Shown piece after piece: positions 13,601 to 21,587 of a stretch of 64,000 nt of DNA. The notes below the pieces were generated by a model. The model saw only the letters and a list, made by a program, of their open reading frames with translations. It ran no database searches and was not told where the DNA came from. The DNA is from Nilaparvata lugens. Its lineage: Eukaryota; Arthropoda; Insecta; Hemiptera; Delphacidae. The stretch spans positions 248,001 through 312,000 of the forward strand of contig NC_052507.1 of NCBI RefSeq assembly GCF_014356525.2, written 5' to 3'. How positions within the stretch are numbered: the stretch's first letter is position 1; each line of letters begins with the position of its first letter. A program made the translations under genes and the position numbers.

Positions 13601-16600
13601 TCCTATAGTTACATTAGTTGTCAGCTTCCCATTTAATGGGGTAGATCGTCCATCAGCTAATTTTGCATGGTGATGAGTTGGTACCTTCCTTATCATCCCT
13701 ATTTTTTGGATAACTTCATAAACCTCATTACTCATATAATTAGCTTCAGCGCCACTATCTAGCAATGCCCGACACTTTTTACCACCGATTGTCACAGTAA
13801 TGAATAGTCTGTTGTCACTTGATGACTCTTCAATCACATGGATCCTGTGTGCCGTTTGCATCACTGCTGTCTTGTTCGGAGTTTTATTCTCCTTCTGCAC
13901 ATCACAGACACATTTCAGTGCTCTCTTTCCGCTCCTTTTACATGGTGGGATATCGGGACAGTGTGATCTCCAGTGCCCCGGTCTCTTGTATTGCCCACAC
14001 ATGGGTTCAGACTCACTAAGAGATGGTCTGTTACTAGTAGGGGTTATAACTGTCTCAACCTTGAGCCTTGTAATCTTTTTTGTGTCCTCAATCATGTGAA
14101 CTCTCGAATTCTGTCTATTCTGTTTCTCCTCTGCTTTTATTTGTTCATACTCCCTCGCGAATTTTTCCAATTCGTTGATACTATGAACATCTGATTGCCG
14201 AATATACAATTTGTAACGTGGGAGGAGATTCTTATACACTCTCTGTAATTTATTCTTGTCTGTAAAACCTCCTCTACGCCTCATGAGTGTCAGTACTTCT
14301 TCGAGAAATTCGTCAAACGATTCACCTTCCTTTTGCTTCCTTGTCTGAATTAGATTCTCGAGGTCCTCCTCATAGGTAAGTGGGTAGTAGCGTGATCTGA
14401 AATCTGTCACAAAATTGTCCCATGATTTCCACTGGTCACGACGATTACGCATCCATAGAGTAGCTTTACCAACTAGTAATTCAGGTAGCGCGACTAGTAG
14501 TTGGTTGCCAGTGAGCCCATAGGCTTGTTGTAGCTCGTCTAGCCTTTCTAAGAAGCTGGGAGCATCTGATTGGCCGTCGAATGACAGTCTCCAGCTTCTA
14601 CTTTGTCACATACCGCCCCTGGGTCCATGAGGGGGTTTGTGTGAATGTTGGTTCCAACTTCAGCATGCCTACCTGTTGCTGAGTGACCAGTCTCCCCACT
14701 GCTTCTGCTCATTATACCAGGTCTAGGGCTGGGATAACGTACAGTCATCTTCTTATGTTGTTCTACTAACAACTTCCTCAACTCAGCAAGTGTTCCAGAT
14801 GACACTATGCCCCAATCTTGTAGAAGATTGAATGCCTCATCCTTTTTCAATCTATAGATCCAGGAAACTCTGGGTCGGCTATCACCTCGGGGTTATGTCC
14901 TCGACCGACTGATCCTCTGTCAGCTCCTGGTGTTGAACATCTGAATCAGACTCTCCCTGTTCACTCATGATTCTTACTTCGTTGCCTCGTGCCCCAAGTT
15001 CGGGCGCCAATCTATCACGTACACCCTGAGTAGCTTCAGAGGTGGGTGATTGATACCCAGGTGTTGCTCCTGGATGACTTCGCTCAGTCGTAATGTGGCG
15101 GGGAAAGGAGGCAAGTCGAAGTTCCTCTTCCTTCTTCTTTGTGCCTCAGCTGGCGTGAACAGCACCTCCTGGTGCTTCTGACGGCATGAAGGTCGCTCTC
15201 TTCTCTGATGACACCACTTTGATGTAATTTTGTATTGGCCTTATGGCCTCGGTTCCGCTCCAGTGAAGTAGGAAAAGGAAGGACAGACAGGATAGGGACG
15301 GCAGACAACGGTCCGCTGTGCCCTGGGAGATGGGAGGACAGGGACGGCAGACAACGGTCCGCTGTGCCCTGGGGGAATGGAAGGTCAGGGACGGCAGACA
15401 ACGGTCCGCTGTGCGTTTTAAATGATTTATCCTGCAAAGAAAGTGAGTTCCAAACCGATTTTTATCCGATGGAGGCTCATCAGCAATTTTTGTTTCAAAG
15501 CGTACCTCATTCTTTGACAACCTACCTTTCGAATCGGTTCCAGTTTCTATTCCTAGATAATAATTATGACTTTAGTATAGAGTATAAAGTTGGTATTTCT
15601 GGGATTACCAATAAATATTATTGTTGGCAGCAATACATGCATCAAAACAAGAGTATTTAGGTACCTATAACTGTGGTAGTTATAGTGAGCAAAGAAGCAT
15701 TGTTTCTGATCTGAGCTAAGTGTAAGCTGTCAGTTTCTTTAGCTATTTTTGGAGGAATATTGTCCATTCAGTCAGGAATAATGTTAAAGGTTTATTCTAT
15801 TTCAAAAAAGACGAAAAATGGATCAAAATTGCTCTCTCATGTACAATATGTTCCAGAAAGGTCCAGCAATGGATGTTCCAAAACAAGCTTCATCACAGTT
15901 TATGTTTCAGAACAACCCTCATCCAAATTTAAATTGCATTTCTGCTCATAAATATTGAAAATTGATAGGATGGCCATTTGTTAAATCAGAGTTAATTTTG
16001 TTATTGATTTTTTGAAATCAAAACACAAATGCTCCTCCTTCTCAATACAATTCTACAGGTTTTTCTTTATTTGCCAAAAATGAGATTTCATGGATGAGGA
16101 TTGGTTTGGAATCAAATTCAAATTCATTTATTTGCCATAAAATAATACAGATTGATAAAATAAATATTCTAACTTACAAAATGACACTACCGGGAAAGAA
16201 AACTTGTGCGCCGGCAGTGAGTTCGAACAACTAGGTACAGCAAACATGTCAATAGAAAGAAAAAGAGCTTATTCAAACCACTAGAGTAACTAATATTATG
16301 GAAACCAGGTCACATCTCAATACTTACAAACGATAAGACAAAGTAACAAAATCACAAGCAAATGACAAACTTAAAAAGACCAATTCAAGGAAGCCATGAC
16401 AATGGTTTTAATTTTTTAATAAATTTTTTAATTTATAACACAAGAATGAAACACTACTTAATGGATATAGATAATTTAAAATAAACATTTATCCTAATCC
16501 AATCCAGTATATGATTCATTATGGATTTTGTAATTCTATTAATAATGAATTCAGTTGGGACTTTATTTATAAACAAGTAACACTGATATTCAAACAGACG

Positions 16601-19600
16601 TCTACATACACTTAAGCTGGTAAAATCAATATAAAATTGTAATGGATTGATTGATTGATTGATTGAGTACTTTATTTATGTAGACTACAATATACTGGCT
16701 TATACACTTATATACAATAGCTTACAATACAGCAAAATTATAGATGAATTTACATAATATAGACTAAGAAAATAATTATTGAACTGTATATGATATGAAA
16801 AAGTAATTTGTAATATAATAACTATAGATATTATATTGTTATGCATCTACATGAATTGGCGGAGCTTTGGACATATCATTGTCCATTCTTCGGAAAGAAT
16901 ATTAAAAATATCCTCCCCACTAACTCTCTACCAAAACGTTAATTTAATTAATTAAACTAAGGATTAGTTTAATGTTTCTGTAATGGATTGGAGGGACGCA
17001 AATTATATGGATTATTCCTTAAGTTGAATGTGTCACTATTCTTATTAATGAATAATATGATTCTTTTAACATATGTTTGCCTCACTGTAAGCACCTGGAA
17101 TTCTTGAAAAAGAAGTCTACTAGGGTACAATCTTGGCCTGCATAATGCAGCTCTGATAAGGTGTTTCTGTAATGTGAATAATTTGTTCATATGGATATCA
17201 TAATCCAACGCCTCAAATGTAGAAATAACTTCTGAAATGGATGAATTTCTAATTATCTACAATTTTATTGATTGTACAAATTTCATGTAAAGGTGCGTAC
17301 AGACTTATCCGCCACGATCACGGGCATATCAGTTGATGCTATGCATATTATATCTGAATCTCTCTGTTTGTGTTCGATGCGCGTGCTCGTGTCGCATAAG
17401 TCTGTACGCACCTAGATATCTCAAGCTTAATTAATTCAAATTTCATCGAAAGAAGATTGAATTACTGACTGGTGTCTCCTTAAAGTAATCAAATATATGT
17501 TTGACTTGCAGGTAACCCGTGCTCCGCAAGGGTCTATTTTAAAACTTGTCAAACTTAAAACTTGAAAATAGGCCTATAACCATCCTCGGTTACTTAAGAA
17601 TCTATGTATGCAAAATTTCAAGTTAATCAGTCCAGTAGTTCAGACGTGATGATGCGTCAAACATATTATTTTCCTATCCCGTACGTGTATAAGCCAGTTC
17701 TTTACTTTATTATAGTATAGATAAATTTGTTTTTAATTTGGGAGAGGAATATTGAAGGGTTCGCTTGTTTTCCTATCCCATTATCATTTTTATGATGTTT
17801 AAATGAATGAATGAATATTTTAAAATAATAATGTTATTCTGTTTCAGATGACTTGGAGGAAGGCAAGCGTGCCATCACATACGAAATGGCTAAAAACAAG
17901 GGTTTGACTCCAAAGCGTAAAAAGGAACTTAGAAATCCGAGGGTGAAGCATCGTAATAAATACCGCAAAGCACTGATCAGGAGGAAGGGACAGGTAAATT
18001 ACATGTTTTGCTAGATATTTCAATTTCAACTTTAGTTTGTAAATTCCCTTTCATAATATTCCTATTAATCAAGAGAACCCAAGTTCGAATCTCGACCGGG
18101 GCAAAAGTTTTTGACCACAGCACAATCACATAGATACGGCCACCTCGTCTTTCGGAGGAGACGATAAGCCGTCGGTCCCGACTACCTGAAGAGTAGTCGT
18201 CATCTCTCATCATCATCCCTTTCACTCATCACCCACGCACAGGCCTAAGAGTTTATGTGGGCATCATCCTTAGTATTTTTATTATTAGATTACCGTCATG
18301 ATTATAACAATCTCTTATCTTGAAACAGCTACTCTTCTTATAATTAATTATTTTCATGCATCTTTTGTCATGTTCCTTTTTTCTACAGTGGAACTTAGAT
18401 ATAGTACACCCCAAGGTCTATAAATACAGGTCATGACACAATCCGGTGATGCATTGCAAAATCGCCATTTTATGGCGAATTTTCAAATTTATCAGCTGTT
18501 ATCATTATAGAGTAACATTATAGAGTTATCATTATTGAATAACATGATGTTATTTTGTTATATTGTTCAAGGAATATTGCTTGGCTTTGAATTGTAAAAT
18601 AAATTCTTCCTAAGTTACAGAATAAAATATTTATATTCCAACTGTAGTGAGGTCCACGTTATAATGGCAGTGTTTGATTAGCAATGGTATTGCTATCCTT
18701 GTTCATCATTCAACAAAGCGGATAGCGCTATCTCTTTCTCGCTTTGCTCTGTTGCCAGATCGTCTTTCAGCTATTTAGAATTAATAATTAATTAATAAAA
18801 TATTTCATCCTTATGATGAAAATTTATTATGGAATTATTGAAAAATATAATTTCTTGGTTAATAAAATATAATTGATTATTTTAAACGAGAATGGACAGT
18901 TAATAATTACATCATTAAACCTGTATCAGCTACCATTTATAGAAGGCATTGACAATTCAGAGGTTCGGCAACGTTGCTCTCCTATCTTTGGTAGAGAGTT
19001 AGTGGGGAGGATATTTTTAATATTCTTTCCGAAGAATGGACATTGATATGTCCAAAGCTCCGCCAATTTATGTAGATGCATAACAATATAATTATTATCT
19101 ATAGTTATTATATTACAAATTGCTTTTTCATATCATATATACAGTTCAATAATTATTTTCTTAGTCTATATCATGTAAATTCATCTATAATTTTGCTGTA
19201 TTGTAAGCTATTATATATTGTAATCTACATAAATAAAGTACTCAATCAATCAATCAATCAATCTTTCTTTACTGCCATTATAACGTGGACCCCACTATAG
19301 GAACTGGATTGTTGATTTTTAGATTGGGAACTTCAAACTCTTTTTAAGGTTTGCCTTTTGTCCCAATGCCTTATGAATCATAACAAGTTACAAGAATAAG
19401 AACAATTTTTAATAATAAAAAAATGAATGATTAGACCATTCATTATTGAAATTTCATTATTAAAAAATCGAAAACTTGAATTCACATAATTATTATCTGA
19501 ACCAGAATATTGTTTTTTAAAAAGCATAATGCATGGTTTTGTTATGAGCAGATTGGAATATTTCAAATATACCGCCATAAAGACCCCACATAATGGCCGC

Positions 19601-21401
19601 TCCATAAGGAACACGAGTGTCATGACCTCTATTTATAGACCTTGGTACACCCCGTCATTTTCTCTGCAATTTCCTGAAACGTCCATATAGCTTCAACCTT
19701 GATTTAATACAGACCTCGTAATAGTAATTCTTTTGAGCGGTCCCTTGAAAAGTACAAGGTGCGGCAGTCAATCGGGCGATTTTAAAAGCGTTATCAAGAG
19801 TGAATGATTAGATTTATTGACATGAAACATACAAAAACACAGAGTAAAGATAGTAGCATTTAGTTTACAAGCTCAAAAAACTAAAAAAATAGAAAAGAAA
19901 AGTCTTATTTTTGAAAAATAACATCTGTCAGATGTCCACCATTGTATGCACTCTTCTGCACTCTTCAGTAAGTCTTCTGCTAACATCGCTCATTACACGT
20001 CGCAGCATCTCCACTGGAATTTGTTCAATATCATTCTGAATTCGATTTTTCAACTCCTGAATTGTGTGTGTTGCTGGAGACATAATCACTTTTCCTTTTA
20101 AGTAGCCCCACAGAAAAAAATCGCAGGCTGAAAGATCGGGGGATCTGGCCGGCCATCCGATATCCCCATGTCTCGAGATTACATGATTGGGAAACATGTT
20201 CCTTACAGTTTCTGCCATGGACTTTCTTGCAGTGTGACTGGTAGCCCCATCTTGTTGGAAGAACGTGTCTCCGTTCACAGGAAGATGAGAAATTGTAGGA
20301 GCTAAGAAATTCTGCAACATTTGGACATAGCGTTCCCCTATCACAGTTACAGCCCTTTCCCTCTCATCTTCAAAGAAGTAGGGACCAGTAATTGCAAAAG
20401 AGGATATCGCCCACCATACAGTAACTTTCAAGCTATGGAGTGGTTTCTCGTGGATTTCGTACGGGTTTGCGTCTGACCAATAGCGGAAATTTTGCATGTT
20501 AACGTATCCTGACAAATGGAAATGTGCTTCGTCGCTCATCAGTAAGTTGTTAATAAGATTCTGGTTTCCATAAATCAACTGCAGAAGTGTCTCACAAAAT
20601 TGAAGTCTGTTTCCATGGTCTTGGTCCTGTAATGCATGAACAATTTGAATTTTGTACGCATGGAAATGAAGATCTTGATGTAAGATTCGTCGAACGCTGC
20701 GGTCTGAAAGCCCAAGTGCCACAGAATGACGACGCGCTGAGCGGCGTGGACTCCGTTCAAAGGCCTCTCTAACTACCGCTATGTTCTCTGGTGTACGCAC
20801 TTTTTTTGCACTACCACCTCTCTTCTTCACTGTAGAACCATTTGCCTCAAAGTTACGAACCCAGGTCTTTATGGCATTGGCTGATGGAACAGCATTATTA
20901 CGATGAATCTCGAACTCTCTTCTAAATTCACGCTGAGCGATCACATAGCTGTCCCCGTTTTTAATGCTTTTACGGCATAAGCACGCTGTGCTCCTGTCCA
21001 CTGCTCCTTTGCTACTAAAATGCTTTAAAGTTTTCTACACGATGGGCGTTCTCACATCGTTCTCCCCACTCCAGCCAAACGAACACAAGCGCTGTTGCAA
21101 AATCGCCCGATTGACTGCCGCACCTTGTACTACAGTATATCGAGGTTCCATTGTATATCCAATTCTTAGCTTTATTCACTCTATCTCATTCAATTACTAG
21201 TAGTTACTCAATCGGATGCATGAAAGTTTCAAGTTGCAAAACACATTTTAATTTCAACTTTACGATGTAAAACTTTATCCTATTTTCTAACTTACAACTT
21301 TTTGATTTCAGGTGCGAAATGTACTCACAGAATCAACGAAATACAGAGGAGAGGTGTTCGGTATCAAAGCCAGTGTTATAAAGAGCAAGAAACTCAAATG
21401 A
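1574..21401 (+). CDS. UTP3: UTP3/SAS10 small-subunit processome protein (3' part of gene, 7 exons)
   Basis: Joining 1574-1692, 3946-4120, 5721-5841, 6929-7150, 8143-8384, 17848-17993 and 21312-21401 gives one open frame of about 370 residues ending in TGA. All junctions are GT-AG and in phase. The first two visible exons and the next two form a Sas10/Utp3/C1D-type domain ([20 protein letters not shown], then GHPVTERI). A Lys/Glu-rich linker follows, then the diagnostic Sas10 C-terminal domain ([20 protein letters not shown] and [17 protein letters not shown] at the very end). The family acts in the nucleolar U3 processome for 18S rRNA processing. The N-terminal exons lie upstream of the window. 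The intron before the Sas10-domain exon holds a broken duplicate of that exon at 12368. Identification is from recognised family motifs; exon edges are inferred from splice consensus. Confidence 0.93.
2172..3168. repeat. Foldback element with a nested MITE
   Basis: The left end (ttaaggctgtgcaaaggcta) and right end (revcomp of ttgcctttgtacagccttaa) are inverted complements. Arm sequence is shared with the cleaner copy at 23934-24494. A second MITE (2392-2608) sits inside, so this one is older. It lies in the intron between exons a and b of UTP3. Confidence 0.65.
2392..2608. repeat. MITE, family tagtgaggtccacgttataa, nested copy
   Basis: It starts tagtgaggtccacgttataa and ends ttataacgtggaccgcacta, an inverted pair. 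It is shorter than other family members and lies inside the foldback 2172-3168. Confidence 0.7.
3166..3518. repeat. MITE, family ggccggtttccgagctcggg, copy 1
   Basis: Long terminal inverted repeats: ttccgagctcggcatttagc on the left, and gctaaatcccgagctcggaa on the right. An inner pair (cggggcgtagtcgtag / ctacgccccgtttcgg) extends each arm to about 90 bp. The copy at 4188-4568 has the same layout. Confidence 0.8.
3693..3927. repeat. Foldback element of the 'gttgagaagttgatat' family next to UTP3 exon b
   Basis: Arms read actaagaaattgtcaaaaac on the left and gtttttgacaatttcttagt on the right, around a centre with gaccggtttcggttgt and its complement. Other copies are at 21895-22026, 47849-48006 and 55612-55840, with a partial at 35205-35318. 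It ends about 19 bp before the acceptor of UTP3 exon b. Confidence 0.75.
3946..4120 (+). CDS. UTP3: UTP3 exon b
   Basis: Acceptor gtaccgaacag, donor gtacgt. It encodes an acidic Ser/Asp/Glu stretch followed by [20 protein letters not shown], the opening of the Sas10/Utp3/C1D domain. 175 bp, ending in phase 1. The polypyrimidine tract is weak and a MITE ends just upstream. Confidence 0.88.
4188..4568. repeat. MITE, family ggccggtttccgagctcggg, copy 2
   Basis: It starts gggccggtttccgagctcgg and ends ccgagctcggaaaccggctc, a near-perfect inverted pair with about 90-bp arms. It lies in the intron between exons b and c of UTP3. Confidence 0.8.
4569..5032. other. UTP3 intron, no recognised feature
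   Basis: AT-rich intronic sequence. I see no ORF, RNA gene or clear repeat. A short ccctatcccatggtttatct phrase near 4848 recalls the MITE at 21588-21846. Confidence 0.5.
5033..5285. repeat. MITE with ccgttttcacac ends
   Basis: Ends gttttcacacctatcgatta and taatcgcaagtgtgaaaacg are inverted complements. An inner inverted pair (tcctctcagaattgtcctc / gaggacaattctgagagg) is also present. Confidence 0.75.
5300..5492. repeat. MITE, family aggtgcgtacaga, copy 1
   Basis: Ends aggtgcgtacagatatacgc and gaaagtctgtacgcacct are inverted complements. The copy at 24680-24850 carries nearly the same GC-rich interior in the opposite orientation. Open frames across this segment are by-products of its GC-rich palindrome. 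Confidence 0.8.
5721..5841 (+). CDS. UTP3: UTP3 exon c
   Basis: Acceptor tttcaatttcag, donor gttagt after TTG-AA. I chose this donor over the gtatct at 5831 because it keeps phase and rebuilds the family motif LNYC across the junction. It encodes [20 protein letters not shown] and onward, part of the Sas10/C1D helical domain. Confidence 0.85.
6054..6200. repeat. MITE, family aggtgcgtacaga, copy 2
   Basis: Ends aggtgcgtacagacttctgc and ttaagtctgtacgcat form an inverted pair. The interior resembles 11812-11937 rather than copy 1. Confidence 0.75.
6613..6868 (+). repeat. Dispersed repeat 'acccgtgctccgcaagggtc'
   Basis: It begins actagcaggatacccgtgct and ends near ttgtagtatagata. Collinear with 7510-7750, 12026-12246 and the reverse copy at 1241-1457. 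It ends about 60 bp before the acceptor of UTP3 exon d. Confidence 0.65.
6929..7150 (+). CDS. UTP3: UTP3 exon d
   Basis: Acceptor acttttttcag, donor gtgagt. It encodes [20 protein letters not shown] followed by [20 protein letters not shown]. The GHPVTER core is a recognised Sas10/Utp3 family motif. 222 bp. Confidence 0.92.
7289..7441. repeat. Short inverted repeat with gaccggttttcat ends
   Basis: Ends gaccggttttcat and cataaaaaccggacc are complementary, with a further inner pair (gagaaatacgttgctttcaa / gaaatcaatgtgtttctct). Confidence 0.6.
7510..7750 (+). repeat. Dispersed repeat 'acccgtgctccgcaagggtc', second plus copy
   Basis: It starts actagcaggtaacccgtgct and contains cagacgtgacgatgcgtcaa. 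Same order of blocks as the other members. Confidence 0.65.
8143..8384 (+). CDS. UTP3: UTP3 exon e (charged linker)
   Basis: Acceptor atcttgcttacag, donor gtaatt. It encodes the basic/acidic linker, starting [20 protein letters not shown] and running into a [19 protein letters not shown] stretch. Such a low-complexity linker sits between the C1D-type and Sas10 domains in this family. 242 bp, ending in phase 1, which matches both 12368 and 17848. Confidence 0.85.
8599..8751. repeat. Short foldback repeat
   Basis: gagacttgagatagtgtcaa on the left pairs with ttgacaatatctcaagtgtc on the right. Confidence 0.6.
8829..9529 (+). mobile_element. Non-autonomous element with (ACTC)n head and 'gcgagcgaagcgagcc' tail
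   Basis: The head is tatataaaagcgaaatggca followed by an ACTC/ACTG microsatellite and gcagaactaaaaatctaccg. The tail has two inverted copies of tatggcgagcgaagcgagcc flanking a GC-rich ggggtccaggggcggagccc hairpin, then ctagt. Copies of this architecture lie at 25272-25936 and 57362-58057, and a reverse one enters at 63903. No protein is encoded. The hairpin-plus-microsatellite layout could be Helitron-like, but no RepHel protein is present to prove it. Confidence 0.6.
9529..9614. repeat. Short perfect-arm hairpin repeat
   Basis: ataaatctgagtaccctttt pairs with aaatgggtactcagatttat; the centre is gtcacgacatg. Confidence 0.7.
9762..10467 (+). repeat. Irregularly spaced ~22-nt phrase 'gttccaaaccratctycatcc'
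   Basis: Variants of the phrase start near 9762, 9858, 9910, 9976, 10029, 10387, 10412 and 10441. Spacing varies, so it is not a simple tandem array. Some frames read as FQxDPHP-like peptides, but no long ORF joins them. The right part is repeated again in the duplicate at 15412 onward. Nature unknown. Confidence 0.4.
10655..11159 (-). mobile_element. LINE 3' region (minus), 3' untranslated part
   Basis: On the minus strand this ends in a polyadenylation-like region (ggcaaataaatgaatttgaa). A collinear relative lies at 28085-28640. It is interrupted at 11160 by another LINE insertion; the coding remnant resumes at 11512. Confidence 0.55.
11160..11512 (-). mobile_element. 5'-truncated LINE 3' end with (ATTG)n tail, nested
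   Basis: On the minus strand it runs from tttggtagagagttagtggg to aaagtactcaatcaatcaat. A 12-bp phrase, tgtaatggattg, occurs on both sides (near 11159 and 11501), as expected for a target-site duplication. The uninterrupted target is seen at 28577-28600. The same LINE 3' end lies on + at 18990-19262. Confidence 0.75.
11512..11760 (-). pseudogene. LINE reverse-transcriptase C-terminal fragment
   Basis: The minus strand encodes about 70 residues including [20 protein letters not shown] and [15 protein letters not shown]. These resemble the post-RT region of a jockey/RTE-like LINE, and [12 protein letters not shown] recurs at 28401-28712. Severely truncated. The duplicate copy is at 16991-17239. 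Confidence 0.65.
11812..11937. repeat. MITE, family aggtgcgtacaga, copy 3
   Basis: aaggtgcgtacagacttatc and ataagtctgtacgcacct are inverted complements. It is duplicated at 17290-17414 inside copy B. Confidence 0.8.
12026..12246 (+). repeat. Dispersed repeat 'acccgtgctccgcaagggtc'
   Basis: Same block order as 6613-6868. Its 3' end lies about 120 bp before the Sas10-exon acceptor in copy A, and correspondingly in copy B at 17506-17726. Confidence 0.65.
12368..12483 (+). pseudogene. UTP3: Broken duplicate of the UTP3 Sas10-domain exon
   Basis: It keeps the acceptor gtttcag and encodes [20 protein letters not shown] and onward, identical in meaning to the real exon at 17848. It diverges after RVKHRNKY and has no donor at the right place. 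Splicing into it would read on to a stop at 12555, adding about 23 unrelated residues and losing the end of the domain. It must therefore be skipped for a normal UTP3, or it is an assembly duplicate. Confidence 0.85.
13244..14452 (-). pseudogene. Retrotransposon gag-protease ORF (402 aa)
   Basis: Residues 1-110 look like a Ty3/Gypsy capsid ([34 protein letters not shown]). A zinc knuckle near residues 152-165 has Tyr in place of its second Cys ([14 protein letters not shown]). A retropepsin core follows with active site LLDSGA at 231-235. A second, similar segment near 374-394 reads [12 protein letters not shown], where the catalytic DSG/DTG is DAR. A TAG stop ends it at 13244. Upstream gag sequence (14548-14850) is in another frame, so the element is decayed. 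Confidence 0.8.
14998..15010 (-). other. Primer binding site, tRNA-Lys type
   Basis: The minus strand reads TTGGCGCCCGAAC; the plus strand gttcgggcgcca equals the 3' end of a Lys-type tRNA. It lies about 30 nt upstream of the gag ATG, as expected just inside a 5' LTR. That places the LTR end near 15011. Confidence 0.7.
15295..15413 (+). repeat. GC-rich minisatellite, 3 units
   Basis: Units starting gggacggcagacaacggtcc occur at 15295, 15340 and 15388 (periods 45 and 48). The last unit runs straight into the left edge of duplication copy B at 15412. Confidence 0.9.
15412..17963. repeat. Direct segmental duplication, copy B
   Basis: Matches 9941-12483 with few differences, for example an 8-base deletion near 15470 and an extra aataaattttttaat block near 16423. 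It contains the same nested LINEs (16134-17239), MITE (17290-17414) and dispersed repeat (17506-17726). Unlike copy A, sequence beyond 17963 continues the true UTP3 exon with its donor, so this is the functional copy. Confidence 0.9.
17848..17993 (+). CDS. UTP3: UTP3 exon f (Sas10 C-terminal domain, functional copy)
   Basis: Acceptor ctgtttcag, donor gtaaat. It encodes [40 protein letters not shown] and Q, the hallmark of the Sas10 C-terminal domain. 146 bp, ending in phase 0 to join [15 protein letters not shown]. The 12368 copy lacks the last 30 coding bases and the donor. Confidence 0.95.
18060..18290 (+). repeat. SINE-like element (tRNA-derived head, conserved central domain)
   Basis: A B-box-like agttcgaatctcgac is followed by tttcggaggagacgataagc and cgtcggtcccg. 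This resembles a central core found in many invertebrate tRNA SINEs. It shares the gtcggtcccg..gtcgt theme with 32723-32965. Confidence 0.55.
18647..19300. repeat. MITE, family tagtgaggtccacgttataa, split by a LINE
   Basis: It starts tagtgaggtccacgttataa and ends ttataacgtggaccccacta. Without the LINE it would have the usual length of about 380 bp. Confidence 0.8.
18990..19262 (+). mobile_element. 5'-truncated LINE 3' end with (CAAT)n tail
   Basis: It begins ggtagagagttagtgggg and ends aaataaagtactcaatcaat in a tetranucleotide tail. A short atcttt / atcttt target duplication flanks it. Same family as the minus insertion at 11160-11512. Confidence 0.75.
19755..21127 (-). mobile_element. IS630-Tc1-mariner superfamily transposon with perfect 29-bp TIRs
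   Basis: The ends read CAAGGTGCGGCAGTCAATCG plus GGCGATTTT, and the same 29 bases appear as the exact reverse complement at 21099-21127. TA dinucleotides flank both ends (19753-19754 and 21128-21129), as expected for this superfamily. One transposase frame fills the element. It sits in the last UTP3 intron. Identical TIRs suggest a recent insertion, although the N-terminal frame is damaged. Confidence 0.93.
19928..21001 (-). CDS. Mariner-type transposase, N-terminally frameshifted
   Basis: 357 codons from the first usable ATG. An N-terminal helix-turn-helix region ([20 protein letters not shown]) is followed by a DDE/D catalytic core: D157 in [13 protein letters not shown]251 in [12 protein letters not shown] and D289 in [15 protein letters not shown] count 37 residues between the second and third Asp. 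Upstream of the ATG a different frame encodes [14 protein letters not shown], which I recognise as the usual start of this family. About 4 nt are therefore probably missing near 20950, so this copy may not make full-length enzyme. Confidence 0.85.
   Translation of the reverse strand: MDRSTACLCRKSIKNGDSYVIAQREFRREFEIHRNNAVPSANAIKTWVRNFEANGSTVKKRGGSAKKVRTPENIAVVREAFERSPRRSARRHSVALGLSDRSVRRILHQDLHFHAYKIQIVHALQDQDHGNRLQFCETLLQLIYGNQNLINNLLMSDEAHFHLSGYVNMQNFRYWSDANPYEIHEKPLHSLKVTVWWAISSFAITGPYFFEDERERAVTVIGERYVQMLQNFLAPTISHLPVNGDTFFQQDGATSHTARKSMAETVRNMFPNHVISRHGDIGWPARSPDLSACDFFLWGYLKGKVIMSPATHTIQELKNRIQNDIEQIPVEMLRRVMSDVSRRLTEECRRVHTMVDI
21312..21401 (+). CDS. UTP3: UTP3 terminal exon
   Basis: Acceptor tttgatttcag. 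It encodes [20 protein letters not shown] and SVIKSKKLK, ending in TGA at 21399-21401. The C-terminal Lys-rich end is typical for Sas10 proteins. I see no canonical AATAAA directly downstream. Confidence 0.95.
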   Translation: MRNVLTESTKYRGEVFGIKASVIKSKKLK

Positions 21402-21587
21402 AGAAGTTTGCCAACGATAATTTTTGTGAGCTATATAAAAATGAATTTTATAATATACTTATATTTTAACTAAGAAAGAATTATCGTTTTATCGACTTGA
21501 ATTCCCTACCTATTTTTGGAATCCTATCCTCCTATAAGGATAGGCATTAGCCTATCACAGTTGAAAGTTTAGTTGATTTGAACCATG

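Larger units (their letters stand above)
12484..15411 (-). mobile_element. Degenerate LTR retrotransposon remnant (leader, gag, protease) between the duplications
   Basis: Minus-strand order: a GC-rich leader/LTR-like region with a 3-unit minisatellite, a Lys-type primer binding site at 14998-15010, a gag start (MSEQGESDS at 14968) with early frame breaks, a gag-protease frame, and a Pro-rich frame at 12840-13241 with repeated MDV.. phrases. No reverse transcriptase, RNase H or integrase is visible, and I could not pair two LTRs. Its ends coincide with the breakpoints of the flanking duplication. Confidence 0.7.
18403..19654. repeat. Outer foldback element containing a MITE that contains a LINE tail
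   Basis: The left arm ccaaggtctataaatacagg and the right arm cctctatttatagaccttgg are inverted. Between them lies a MITE (18647-19300) which is itself split by a LINE 3' end (18990-19262), giving three insertion layers. Confidence 0.7.

Noticed and set aside
17844..18225. Minus-strand frames opposite the UTP3 exon and SINE
   Set aside because: They are shadows of the plus-strand exon and of the SINE body.
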